The position numbers and the translations under genes are program-made. From positions 100,699,637 to 100,763,636 of the forward strand of contig NC_133665.1 of the NCBI RefSeq assembly GCF_037893015.1: DNA of 64,000 bases. The letters run 5' to 3'. Shown here in pieces: positions 36,595-48,884 of this stretch. The notes under the pieces were generated by a model. It had not been told where the DNA came from. It saw only the letters and a list, made by a program, of their open reading frames with translations, and did no database searches. Source of the DNA: Macrotis lagotis (Eukaryota > Chordata > Mammalia > Peramelemorphia > Peramelidae). Numbering within the stretch: the first letter of the stretch is position 1; the number at the start of each line of letters is the position of its first letter.

Positions 36595-37035
36595 GTTCAG
36601 TAGTTTCAGTCAGATCCAAATCTCCATGATCTCATCTGGGGTTTTCTTTTATTTATTTGTTTGTTTGTTTATTTTTGGTTTTTGCTAGGCAATGGGGTTA
36701 AGTGGCTTGCCCAAGGCCACACAGCTAGGTAATTATTAAGTGTCTGAGGTCCCATTTGAACTCAGGTACTCCTGACTCCAGGGCGGGTACTCTATCCACT
36801 GCGCCACCTAGCTGCCCCATCTGGGGGTTTTCTTGACAAAGATACTACTACAGTGGTTTCCCATTTCCTTCTCCAGCTCATTTTACAAATGAAGAAAATG
36901 AGACAAATTGGGTTGAGTGACTTACCTGGGAGTCACATAGCTAGTAAGTATCTGAGTTTAGATTTGGACTCAAAAGGATGAGTCTTTCTGACTTTAAGTC
37001 TGGCTCTCTATGCATTGCATCTCCTACCTGCCTAA
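36595..37035 (-). mobile_element. CORE-type SINE interrupted by a younger SINE
   Basis: Reverse-strand long-tailed SINE; its tail is left of 36647 and the remainder right of 36833 ('catttccttctccagctcat', 'gacttacctgggagtcacat'). Confidence 0.85.
36648..36817 (-). mobile_element. WSINE1-like SINE nested in the older SINE
   Basis: Complete reverse-strand SINE. Duplicated target catctggggttttct at 36633-36647 and catctgggggttttct at 36818-36833 differs by one added G. Confidence 0.95.
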
Positions 37036-37689
37036 TAGCTGTAGAATGAGTAAAAAAATCTAGGGAACAATCTACCAAAAAGTTTAAATAGAAGATGCTT
37101 TTTAAAAGAAAGAAATAAATACCTAGAGGAATATTCTGTGCTTGTGGGTGGGACATGTCAATAATAAAAATGACAATACTACCAAAGTGAATTTCCCAGA
37201 TTTAGTACTAGGCCAATCAAATTATCAAAGGGACACTTTACAGAAAAATAATAAAATTCTTTTGGAAAAACAAAAGATCCAGAATAAAAAAAAGGCACTA
37301 GTGAAAATAAATAGTGATGAAGACGGAATGGCACTAGTACTTCCAGACCTCAAACTGTGGGTTAAGGCAGCAGTCATGAAAACCATCTGGTACTAGTTTA
37401 AAAATAAATATAAAGGAAGATCAATGGAACAGACCAGACAAGGGAGAATCAGAAACAATGGAACTCAATGACCCAGTTTTGACAAATAGGAAAACATAAT
37501 TCTATTTGATAAAAATTGCTAGGAAAACCAAAAAAAGAAGGATGGTGGAAATTAGGCTTAGACCAATACATTCCACCATATTCCATTTTACATTCTAAAT
37601 GGATATATGACTAAAATATCAAAGATCATACTATAAAATATGGAGAGAAGCAAATCATATATCTCATAGTTATGAGTAGGATATGTTAT

Positions 37690-38900
37690 CTTTTTTAAAA
37701 ATTTAAATATTTATTTTTCCAACTACATGCAATGGTAGTTTTCAACAGTCATTTTTTTGCAAGGTATTGAGTTTTACATTTTTCTCCCTCCATCCCTTCC
37801 CTCCCTCTCCTCCCAACAGAAAGCAATCTAATATAGGTTCTACATGTATAATCATGCTAAGCATAGATCCATATTAATCATATTGTGAAAGAAGAGTCAA
37901 ATCCAAACAGAAGAAAAAAGAACATAAGGGAGAAAAAAATTATATCATACATATGACAACTTTTAAAAATTTAAGGCAGTGAGCTTTTGTCTGTATTTAA
38001 ACTCCACAGTTCTTTCTCTGGATGTGGATGGTAGTTTCCATCACAAGTCTTTTATTTATTTTTTATTAAAGATTTTATTTTAGTTTTACAATTTTTCCCC
38101 AATCTTACTTCCCTCCCCCACCCCCACCCCCATGGAAAGCAATCTGTCACTTTGTTTCCATGTTGTACATTGATCCAGATTGAGTGTGATGAGAGAGAAA
38201 TCATATCCTTAAGGAAGAAACAAAAAGCATAAGAGACAACAAGATCAGACAATAAGATATCTGTTCTTTTTTCTAAATTTAAAGGGACTAGTCCTTGAAC
38301 TTTGTTCAAACTCCACAGTTGTTTTTCTGGATACAGATGGTATTCTCCATTGCAGATAGCCCCAAATTGTCCCTGATTGTTGCACTGATGAAATAAGCAT
38401 GTCCATCAAGGTTGAACATCACCCCCATATTGCTGTTGGGGTGTACAGTGTTTTTCTGGTTCTGCTCATCTCACTCATCATCAGTTCATGCAAATCCCTC
38501 CAGGCTTCCCTGAATTTCCATCCCTCCTGGTTTCTAATAGAATAATAGTGTTCTATGACATACATATACCACAGTTTGCTAAGCCATTCCCCAATTGAAA
38601 GACATTTACTTGATTTCCAACATGTCTTTTAGAATTATCTTTGGTTATTGTGTTGCTGAAATGAACAAGTCCAACTCAGTTGATCATCACCCATTATTAA
38701 TGTTAGTATGTACACTGTTCTTCTGATTCTACTCATTTCACTCGGCATCAGTTCATGTAAGTCTTTCCAGGCTATTTTGAAGTCTGTTCCCTCATGATTT
38801 CTTATAAAACAATAATGTGACATCACATTAATATACCACAATTTGTTCAGCCATTCCCCAATTGATGATACCACTTCAAAAAGAGATGCTATGAATATTT
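37690..38900 (-). mobile_element. L1 3' end with a second L1 3' end inserted in it
   Basis: The outer copy runs from 37690 and resumes at 38632. The inner copy occupies about 38055-38620, with the word gtctttta on both sides (38047-38054 and 38624-38631). Both are 5'-truncated and reverse oriented. Confidence 0.8.
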
Positions 38901-39740
38901 TTGTATTTGTATGTAACTAAACAAAGAATAGGTGTTTAAAATAGGTAACTGATTTCATTATACTGAAAAACTCCTGAAAAAAACAAATTATTTGAAGCTA
39001 GGAAGCTAATGATTTAATAGGGCAAAACTATTTGTATTAATTTTTTCTGATAAGGATTTGGTATACAAAAAAAAATGGAAACAATTGACATTCATATAAG
39101 ACCAAAGACAAATTAAGTGGTCAAAAGATATGAACAAACAGTTCTTTAAAAAATTGAAAACTATTAGCAGCCATATAAAAGGATGCTCCAGATTGCTAAT
39201 AATAACCTTGAGATTTCATTGCAAATTGACAAAGATGACAAATGATGGGAATGGTCAATGATGAAGGGATTATGGGAAAATTGGGATACTAGTGAATTAT
39301 GAAAGGAGCTGTGAAATGTTATAACCATTTTGGAAAGCAATTTGGAATCAGGCAAACAAAATGACTGAAATGTCCATACCCTTTGACCCAAAGAGTCCTT
39401 TACTAGGCTGTTACCTCAAGGAGGCCATTGATATATAAGAAGGAAGTCCCCACATAGTCCCCCAAAAGCTCTGGAAACAAAGATGTTCATCAATTGGGAA
39501 ATGGCTAAAATACTGTGAAAGATGAATGTAATAGAATATTACTATGCTCTAAGAAATGATTAATGTGATGAATTTAGAGAAACATGGAAAGATCTACATA
39601 AAATATTAAAGAGTGAAGTGAGCAGAACTAAGAAAACAGCATACCCAATGATGACAACAATATAATTGGAAAGGATATATAACTATAAACACAAAATGTT
39701 ACAAAATTATAAGGATTAAATATGATCCAAATAGGCATAG
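38900..39740 (+). mobile_element. Old L1 3' segment
   Basis: Plus-strand ORF2-tail phrases: 'caaattaagtggtcaaaaga', 'agccatataaaaggatgctc', 'cctttgacccaaagagtcc', 'caattgggaaatggctaaa'. Confidence 0.7.
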
Positions 39741-39965
39741 ATAAGAAGAATTTGATCCCCCCCCCAACCTACTCTTTGTAATTGTGGGAGGATCAGAGAT
39801 AGTGCATGTTTTCAGACTTTTTCAATGCATTGATCAGTTGTGCTCATTTTCCCCCCCAATTTTAAAAATACTATTTGTTATATGGGATGACTTTATGGGA
39901 AAAAGAAAGGGAGGGATATTGGATGACATTATGATTTTAAAAAGCCCAAAAGATAGAAGTAAAAA

Positions 39966-39966
<1 letters not shown>

Positions 39967-39996
<30 letters not shown>

Positions 39997-40028
39997 GTTA
40001 TTGTTATTATTATTATTATTATTATTAT
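39967..40028. repeat. (TTA)n microsatellite
   Basis: About 60 bp of ATT repeats with two G substitutions in the centre. Confidence 0.95.
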
Positions 40029-40589
40029 ATGGAAGGTCTATACTTTTCCACTATTGAAAGTAGTTCAACTCTTGGGGAGGGGGAGTGGAGAGAAAGGAAT
40101 CTTTCCCTCTCCATTAGGTCACATTATGCTTTCCAACTTCTTGACCTTTGTATCCTTAGTTTGTGTACTCCCTTGTCTTTGGGAGAGGTGGGGAGGAGTA
40201 GTTTTTGTTTGTTTCTAATAGGAAAGCCTTCTTGTGCTTTCAGTTTTATCCTGTTGGACAATAGCCTATCTTCCTAATAAGTTAGATAACAGAGGGAATG
40301 GTCCTCCAGTCCTTCTGTATTCTTTTGCATTCAGGAAAGCAATCTATAAACAATCTTAGTTCCTCACTTGGTTTGAGAAAAGGACTTTGAAAACTTTAAA
40401 GAAACATATAAATATGACATCCTCATAATAAGAGAATATATTATTTCAGTCACTGCCAGTGACATACACCAATTCAGCACAACCTGTAAGGAAGTTCCTT
40501 CAATCAATAGTCAAAAAATATTTATTAAGTACCTATTGTGTATTTAGACTTGCCAAGCATAAAGTAGGTGCTTCAGAAATACTGACTGA

Positions 40590-41200
40590 ATAAAAAAGAG
40601 AAAAGAATTCACATGTACTAAAATATTTATAGCAACTATTTTGTGGTGGCAAAGAATTAAAACTGAGGAATGGCTGAACAGGTTGTAGTATATGAATGTA
40701 ATGGAATGCTATTACTCTACAAGAAATGATGAGCAAGTGGATTTCAGAAAAACCTGGAAAGAACCAGCTAGGTGGTACAATGGACAGAAAAACCTGAAAA
40801 GATTTACATGAACTGATGCAGAGTGAAGTGAGCAGAACCAGGAGAACATTGTACACATGAACAGCAACATTGTGTGATGGTCAATTATGATGGACTTAGC
40901 TCCTCTTAGCAGTTCAGTGAATACAGACAATTCTAAAAGACTTGTGATGGAAAATGCCGTCCACTTCCAGAGAAAGAACTATGGAGTCTGAATGTAAAGT
41001 ATACTATTTTTACTTTTTAAATATTTTTTTGTTTTGTTTTTCATGGTTTCTTCCCTTCTGATTCTTTTTTCATAGCATAACTAATAGAGAAATAAGTTTA
41101 ACATGGCTATGCATGTATAACCTATATCAGATTGCTTACTCTATTGAAGAGGTGGGAGGGAATGGCGGGAAAGAGAAAAAAACATTTTAATGAAAATGTT
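40590..41200 (+). mobile_element. L1 3' segment
   Basis: Contains 'tgatgcagagtgaagtgagc', 'accaggagaacattgtacac' and the 3' UTR up to 'aaaaaaacattttaatgaaa'. This is the least diverged plus-strand copy of the ORF2-end block here. A short extra piece ('agctaggtggtacaatggac') near 40770 looks like a SINE-head scrap. Confidence 0.75.
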
Positions 41201-41204
41201 ATTT

Positions 41205-42960
41205 TTTTCAATTACATATGAGGATAGTTTTCAACATTCATCTTTTTGCAAGCTTTTGAGTTCCACATCTTTCTATGGTCTTCTCTTCATCCTCCCCTTC
41301 CTATAACAATCTGATATAGGTTATGCACATACATGTACACTCATGTTTAACATATTAGTCATGTTGTGAAAGAAGAATCAGAACTAAAGGGGAAAAAGCC
41401 ATGAGAAGAATAAAAATAAAACATAAAACAAGTTTTAAAAAATGAATATCGTTTGATTTGGCTTACATTCAGACTCTGTAGTTTTTTTCCCTCTGGATGT
41501 GGACGGCATTTTCCATCCATACGTCTTTTATAATTGTCCTTGAGGGACTGAATCCATCATAGTTGATCCACCCACAATGTTGCTGTTAATGTGTGTGATG
41601 TTCTCCTGCTTATCCTCACTTCACTCAGCATCAATTCATTTAAGTCTTTCCAGGCATTTCTAAAGTAGGCCTATTCATGATAGTACTCCCATCACATTCA
41701 TATACCATTATTTATTCTGCCCTTCCCCAATTGATGGGCATCCCTTTGTTTTCCAATTCTTTGCTGTACTAAAAGAGCTGCTATAAATATTCTTTTTTAA
41801 AAGATTTTCTATTTTGAATTTCACAATTTTCCCCCTAATCTTGCTTTCCCCCCGCCACCCACAGAAGACAGACTGTTAGTCTTTACATTGTTTCCATGGT
41901 ATACACTGATCTAACATGAATGTCATGAGAGAGAAAGCATATCCTTAAGGAAGAAACATAAAGTACAAAAGTAGCAAAATTACATAATAAGATAACGGAT
42001 TTTTTTAAATTAAAGGTAATAGTCTTTGGTCTTTGTTCAAACTTCACAATTCTTTCTTTGGATGCAGATGGTATTCTCCATCACAGATAGCCCAAAATTG
42101 TGCCTGATTGTTTCACTGATGGAATGAACAAGTCCATTAAGGTTGACCATCACCCCCATGTTGCTGTTAAAGTGTACAATGTTCTTCTGGTTCTGTTCAT
42201 CTCACTCAGCATCAGTTCGTGCAAATCCTTCCAGGCTTCCTTGAATTCCCATCCCTCCTGGTTTCTAATAGAACGATAGTGTTCTATCACGTACAACTAC
42301 CACAGTTTGTTAAACCATTCCCCAATTGAAAGACATTCATTTAATTCCCAGTTCTTTGCCATCACAAGCAGGGCTGCTATGAATATTTTTGTACAAGTGA
42401 TGTTTTTACCTTTTTTCATCATCTCTTCAGGGTATAGACCCAGTAGTGGTATTGCCAGATCAAAGGGTATACGCATTTTTGTTGCCCTTTGAGCATAATT
42501 CCAAATTGCTCTCCAGAAAGATTGGATGAGTTCACAACTCCACCAATAATGTATTAGTGTCCCAGATTTCCCACATCCCTTCTAACATTGATCATTGTCC
42601 TTTCTAGTCATATTGACCAGTTTGAGAGGTATGAGGTGGTACCTCAGAGACTCTTTAATTTGCATTTCCTCTACTATTTAGTGATTTAGAGCAATTTTTC
42701 ATATGACTATGGATCCCTTTGATTTCCTCATCTGTAAATTGCCTTTGTATATCCTTTGACCATTTGTCAATTGGGGATGCTATAGATATTTTTGTACACA
42801 TGGGTCCTTTTCTCTTTTTTTCTGATTCCTCTGAGATACAGACCTAGCCCTGGTATTACTGGATCAGTCTGCACCATTTTATGACCTTTTGGTTGTAGGT
42901 CCAAACTACGCTCCAGAATGGTTGGATCAGTTTATAATTGAGGGAGAAAATTTTATAAAA
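41205..42960 (-). mobile_element. L1 3' end with nested L1 3' end
   Basis: The outer reverse copy is split at about 41793. The inner copy spans about 41795-42770 and the outer resumes near 42778. The target word gctataaatatt versus gctatagatatt lies at the two junctions. The inner copy extends well into the ORF2 end. Confidence 0.8.
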
Positions 42961-43009
42961 ATGAATGTTGAAAACTATCTTTACATGTAACTAGAAAAAT
43001 AAAATTCTT

Positions 43010-43914
43010 TTAAGACTTTTTAAAAATTCTGATTGATGGACTCCTGGAATTGAAATGTCTTCATTTTTGGCTTTCTCCAACTCCAATGCCATTTGCTTCA
43101 CCAACTCAAGAACTCTGTTGTTCCTTTCCTTTTCATGTCTTGATTAATCTCTCTCATTTAAGATCTCCTCTCCTAACCTTCCACCCAGCCAAGAATGACC
43201 ATAGGTGCCATAGGATTTATTGAATTTCCTTTCATTTTAAGCATCTAAGCAGAGGTTGGATGTCACTCATCAAGGACGCTTTAGATGAGGAAGTTCTTCC
43301 CTGATATACAGCCCTTAAAGATTTTTCCCAATTCAAAATGATTTGAATAATTGTTTTCACTCTAAGAGCTGCTACAGAGGGCTTTGACTATCCCTACTAC
43401 TGGACATGGCTATATGTAATGGAGAGGGTAGGGGCAAGAGAGAAAGGTGATCTTCTAATCAGAACTCCCATATCTATATCATTTTAAAGTTTCCAAAATA
43501 TTTGTATCCCAGTAATTCTAGGATTGAGGTAGACAGTTTTAAGTCTGATTATCCCTGATTCATAGATGGGTGACAATCAGAGAGGGGCAAGGAACATCCA
43601 ATTTGCTGGCCCTATAGGGCACTCCTTATAAGGCCACTGCAGAACTCAAAATTCAATAAATCTAGGAGCTTTATAGGAGTGAATTAAATATTTGATCACA
43701 TTTAACAGGTTAATTTTTACATTGATAATTTTGTATGGCCCTCAAATGATGTTATAAATATCCAAATAGTACTTAGCAGAATAAAGGTTCCCCACTGCTT
43801 TTAAGGTATGCACAGCTATTAAGCATCACACCCAACATTCTGTCCTAGGTGTCCTGACTTTAATAACAGTGCTCTTTCCACTCCACAAAATATTTTTCTA
43901 AGAGTTAGGGGACT
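43010..43914. other. Intergenic, no gene seen
   Basis: Unique-looking sequence with no exon motifs. A weak MIR-like pattern lies near 43490-43600. Confidence 0.4.
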
Positions 43915-44260
43915 GTAGCTAGAGGGACCCTGAAATCTCCAGCAGCAGAGGATTTTCTATAGGATTCTATAGAGATGGAATTCTGAAGTCTCTAGTTCTA
44001 GAGAGCTCTTCATAGAAGGATCCCTGAGCTTACCAGCAATAGGGGATTTATGGAGAAGAATCCCTGAGTTTGCCAGCTCTAGAAGCTTTATGGAAAGGGA
44101 ACCCTGAGGTTATCAGCTTTAGGAGGTTCTATGGAGAAGGACCCCTGAAGTTATCAGTTCTGGGGGCTCTATGGAGAGGGATCCCTGTGGTTACCAGTTC
44201 TAGAGGGTTCTTTGGAGAAAGAGCTCTGAGGTCACCAGTACCAGGGGCTTTGTAAAAACT
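43915..44260. repeat. Diverged 40-41 bp minisatellite, about eight units
   Basis: The motif 'gttaccagttctaggggg', 'ctctatggagaaggatccc', 'tgag' recurs about every 40-41 bp. Units are 75-90% alike by eye and no two are identical. An open frame of 61 codons across it is a consequence of the repeat. Confidence 0.88.
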
Positions 44261-44489
44261 GGGTCATCCTATTTTTAATTCCTCCATAACTAAGATAGAG
44301 ACAGGGCTTTGTAATCGTTTCAGCAATAGGGGGCTTTATATTGGATATTTGGGTTGACTGCCAGTGAGGAATCAAAGATGACCCTGAGGTTTCTAATCTG
44401 AGTCACTGGCAAACAGAAGTATGAAAGTTGGGAAGAAGGGGAGGGCTTTGGGGAAAAGAGAATGAATCTCTTTTCTTATTATAAGCTGT

Positions 44490-45350
44490 GTAACTAGGAG
44501 TTAGTCACTTAAACTGTGTTTTAATCTCATCTGCAAAATGGTAATAATAGTAAACTTACCTCTCAGAGATGATGTGAAGATAAAATGAGAATATTTATAA
44601 AAGGCATTGGAACCTTAAATGTTATGAAAATGCTAGCTATTAATATATTCTTTTGTATAAGCATTGTACCAATTCACAAGTCTACAATTAGAATCCAGGT
44701 GGGTGATATTTTTCTGCGATGACTACTCTTATTTTATCATTTTTAGCTAGCTTTGCCAACATAAAGATGGTAGATGGAATTTTGGAGTTGTTTTAGCTTT
44801 TATTTCTCTAATCACTGGAGTATTTGAAAAGCAGTTGTTTATAATTTGTACTGTCTTTTTTGAGGATTGCTTATAAATATCTTTTAGCTACTTATTCCTT
44901 AAGCATAGCTATGATTCAAAAATTTGGACTAATTCCACAAAAGTTTTGAATGCCACATTACATGTGACATGCAAAATATTTGAGACAAAAACTTTCCCCC
45001 AATTTGTTAATTCCTTTTTGTTCCAGACACATTTTTTTTTGGTTGGCAAAGTCTTTTTGTGTTTATATAATCAAATCCATTATTTTTCCCTTTAATTTCT
45101 TCTATTTGTCAGATAGATAAAAATCTCCTCTTGCCAAACTGTCATAGTCTTTTTTCTATTTTATTTTAAATTTTTATTATGTGTTTTGAAAAAATGGTAA
45201 TAGAGGGCACGAGATGGGAATTTAATGCTATTTTTTCTATTTGCTAATTTTATATTACAATCTTTCCTAATAGTTTAAACAGAGTAATAATTCTCCCCCC
45301 CCCTTTTTGTGATCTTGGGTTTATCAAACATTACTTTATTTGTGGAGTAT
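44490..45350. repeat. MIR-like element followed by old reverse L1 3' segment
   Basis: 44490-44640 has the MIR pattern (3' part 'gataaaatgagaatatttat'). 44700-45350 on the reverse strand matches the ORF2-end block ('gcttttatttctctaatcac', 'ttaattcctttttgttccag'). Confidence 0.55.
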
Positions 45351-46530
45351 ACAGGATATTAAAGAAAGACTAGCACCTCTGGTGAGGTGGCTTCTGAGTT
45401 TATCTTTGGTGTCTACCTGCCACCCAACTCTCACCTGGGACTCCAAGAAGCTGTAGCAGGTGCAGCAGGCATACCTGGGTAAAACCATTTAGGCACAGGC
45501 TAAACTAGATTGAGGATAACCAAACAGGGAAAACCATAGATGAGTTAGCAGAGTTTCTATCCCAAGCATGTGAAGATTTCCCCTAGCAGAATTGGCAGAT
45601 GAGAACAATTTTCAACAGCCATAAAGGCAGCAGAAGCCTGTACTATGGAATTCTTAGAGCTTGGTTAAACATCAAAGCTGCTAAGGTCATCCACAGCATC
45701 CTGAGCTAACTCCAGTTGTCTAGCCACTAGACTCATGACTGGAAGAGAGAGGGAGACTGACTCCTTTGAGCATCTGCTTCATTTAAATCCAATTTATGCA
45801 GGAGTCAAAAACATCAGCCATATCATTTTTACCACTCCTGGGGCAATAGGTAAGTGTCAAAGCAGTAAATACAGATACAGTGGGGGTTGTATTCACAATC
45901 CTACACATAGGTGGCCCAAGATATAGGGGTGTCTTTTCACAAGTCTGAAGCAGAAATGAGATTTAGCAGCTCCCTGGGTTTCTGAGCAGCCTTTTTGAAG
46001 ACTGAACTTCTCACTCCTGGGGTGAGGAAGGGGCTAGAAAAGGTGCCCTAAAATTGTCCCATTATACCTAACCTAACCCTGGCCTATTTACCATAGCAAG
46101 TGGAGGGTGACAGAGGTATGTGGGTAGGAGAGAAGAGGGGAATCCTACCCTGTGATTAAAATACACCAAACAATGTACAAAAATTTTTGCAAAGGTTATT
46201 CCACTTTGTGCATATTTATGAACAACAACAGTAGACCTGAAAACTGAATGGCTTTGTTATGAGAAAACTTATCAGATATCAAAAGAAAGGTGAGATACAC
46301 AAATTCAGACCTCTCCAATGTTCATATGTACTATTTGTGCTCAATCTGTGATAGAGCCCTCCAAGTTCATAATGATATAATCAGTCATAGTCAACCATTC
46401 TTTAATTTGACTCCAACATAGTAGTGTCATTTTGGTCTTCTTTGAGTATGAGAGTCAACAACCTCTAAGTACATCCCTGGTTCTAATTCCAAATCATGTA
46501 ATCAATAAGTATTTGTGAATGGACCACAAC
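45351..46530. other. Intergenic; one old SINE-tail fragment
   Basis: 45690-45795 resembles the extension of the long SINE seen at 26457 ('tctagccactagactcatga'). Nothing else recognised. Confidence 0.45.
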
Positions 46531-46631
46531 ATGCTAGGTGCAGTACTAGATACTGAGAAGATAAATACAAAGAATATAAAAAATCTTTATTTAAGGATTT
46601 TACATTCTAATGGTAGATATAGCAAGTATAT

Positions 46632-46681
<50 letters not shown>

Positions 46682-46990
46682 TAACTATAAGGTGAATAAA
46701 TACAAATATAGATGCAAACTAATTAAATACAAGATAGTTTCAAAAGAAGATTGGAGAGAACCAGGTAAGTGTTTAAGGAGAAGACAGTGCTTGAGAAATG
46801 TGTTAAAGGAAGAGAGGGACTCTCAGAGATGGAGGTAAGGAGGAAGGGAATTTCAGGAATGTAGGGTAACCTCAGAATGCTGGTCAGAGTAGGGAGAAAT
46901 GTCTAAGTAGAATGAAAAGAGAGATCGGGACCATGTTGAATAGAACTTAAAGAATGAAATGAAGGAGATCTTATTTTATCCTAGAAGCTA
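46530..46990 (+). repeat. Dispersed 'fixed-length-event' repeat with (TA)n
   Basis: The phrases 'aggattttacattctaatgg' and 'aagggaatttcaggaatgta' belong to a dispersed repeat also seen at 53490-54060, 58730-59110 and 62820-63000. It is split by (TA)n at 46634-46678. Family not assigned. Confidence 0.6.
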
Positions 46991-48316
46991 TTTATTGAGT
47001 AGAAGAGTCACCCTAGATTGGTCAGAACTATGTTTTTTAGCACAAGTGGGTGCAAAGGATAGACTGGAGTTGGGAGACAAAAGAGGTAGTTTTAGTCTCC
47101 AAGTAGGATGTCCCACCAGTCTTCCTTGTCTGAAACCCTGTCCTTATTCTGCAAGGATTTTCTTGGCAAGCCTAGGCCTTTGAGAAGTTTTAGCCTTGGT
47201 CTATTCTCCTAGACTATTTGAGATTACAAGGCCTCTGAGAGAAATATTTATTAAATAACCAATTATTGGGGAAATCCAAGTTTTTCCCCCTTACTATTTC
47301 CTCATTCTCTGCTAGTTCAAGCTAGCATCTTAAGACATTATTGATAATGATAATGGATTAATTTCTCCTCAATTTTGTTCTGACCCCATCCATGTGGGGA
47401 AGCCCAATGTGTTCTACTCAGGTATAGGTGAGTGTGGGTAGATCCTTGCCCAAGACTGGGGGGTAGTCTGGGAGTAAGAGGAGTATAATCAATCACTCAC
47501 AATTCTCTCATTAGAATAGGTCAACCTCTCATATTATTCACTTTCTCAATAATCATTAACCAAACAGTTGATTACAGTCAGGAACCTCTCGCCATTTCAA
47601 GGTCATATAAGGGTAGAGAAGTGTCATAATCCATTTTTGGTTCATGAGAGATGGTCAAAGGATCATCCTTTAATTAATTATCCACTAACTGATGATTAAA
47701 ATGATTAATTATCCAGAAATTATGTCTCTTGAACTTCTTCTACATCACACCTCCTTGACTTCCCTCTTGCTCCTGCTGATCCACACCTTGCACAGACCCT
47801 TAGAGCATGACCCTCACAACCACCTTGCTGGACCTTATGATCTTACTTCAAAACTCTGCAAATGGGAAGCATAGATGCTTCACTCAAACCACTGCTACCC
47901 TGAATGCAAAGCTGTGCAGCTGATTACAGACCAAGTCAAGGGGACAGGTTCTGGTGATGAGAAGATCAGTCTCCCAGACTCCTTGATTCCAATGACCAGA
48001 TTCTCCAGAAAAAAGGGTCTTTAATCCTATGGAAACTTCCAATACAATTTTCTTTTAGGAATTTTCATGATATCTAGAACAGAAGGTTAACAAATATCAT
48101 TCAAAAAGTCATCAAAGATTGAAGAATGCAAAAAATCTTTAATTTTAGCTAAAGATATAAACAGTAAATTTATATAGCATTTTATAATTTGCAAAATGTT
48201 TTATAGATGCTATCTCATTTGATTCTGTGATAGTTGTGAAAATGTTAAATTCTGACAAAGCCAAGAGTTTAAAACAAATTGTTCTTACCAAATTCTTAAT
48301 TGTATCCAAGCTAGGA
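46991..48316. other. Intergenic, no gene seen
   Basis: Short open frames only; no splice-flanked protease-like exon found despite the location between paralogues. Confidence 0.4.
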
Positions 48317-48525
48317 AGCAGCTAGGTGGTGCAGTGGGAAGACCTGAGTTCAAATCTGCTCCCATGTATTTACTCACTTTGTGACCCTGGGAAAATCATT
48401 TAATTTCCTTCAGTCTCAATTTCTTCATCTACAAAATGGAAATAATAGTAGTAGGTGCCTCATAGGACTGTTGTGAGGATAAGAGATAATATTTGTAAAG
48501 TGCTTTTACAGATCTTCAAGAGTTA
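48317..48525 (+). mobile_element. Old SINE of MIR/CORE type
   Basis: 'gcagctaggtggtgcagtgg' head with an internal deletion, then 'gtctcaatttcttcatctac', ending 'aatatttgtaaagtgctttt'. Confidence 0.75.
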
Positions 48526-48754
48526 GAACAAAACTCGATGATCTGGTCACACCATGTGCATCTCGATTTCTGACCCAGATCCAATTAGTCCTCACATTTT
48601 TATCTCTAGGTTTGGTGGCATCAGGAATATGGAATCAGAGGACTCTATTGAATCTCAGTGTTGCTGCTACTAGTCATGGATCTCCAATTAAGCACTTTTA
48701 TCTAGGGCTCAGTTTCTTCTATAACATAAAGAAATTGGACTAGATCAATAGTTC

Positions 48755-48884
48755 CTTTTTTTCTACAAAGCAATGGGATCAAGTGACTTGCCCAAGGTCA
48801 TACAGCTAAGTAAGTGTTAAGTGTCTGAGGCTGGATTAAATGCCAAGGTTGGTGCTCTAACCACTGTGCAACCTCACTGCCCTA
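48755..48884 (-). mobile_element. Diverged reverse-strand SINE
   Basis: 'aagtgacttgcccaaggtca', 'ctgaggctggatta', 'ggtgctctaaccactgtgca': SINE body without the T-rich end being clear. Confidence 0.75.

Larger units (their letters stand above)
35800..37660 (+). mobile_element. Old L1 ORF2, plus strand, split by nested SINEs
   Basis: Frame-broken but ordered L1 ORF2: a fingers region ('ccaatttataccaggaatta'), RT motif-A-like ISIDSEKLL near 36140-36190, then GYKINTQKSS-like sequence near 36500. After the SINE block, 37330-37396 encodes VLPDLKLWVKAAVMKTIWY. Much older than the L1 at 7280-14443. Confidence 0.7.

Noticed and set aside
44070..44255. 61-codon frame with repeated 'ALW/GEG' phrases
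   Set aside because: A readable frame of the 41-bp minisatellite; the period is not a multiple of three in all units, so it is not a protein repeat.
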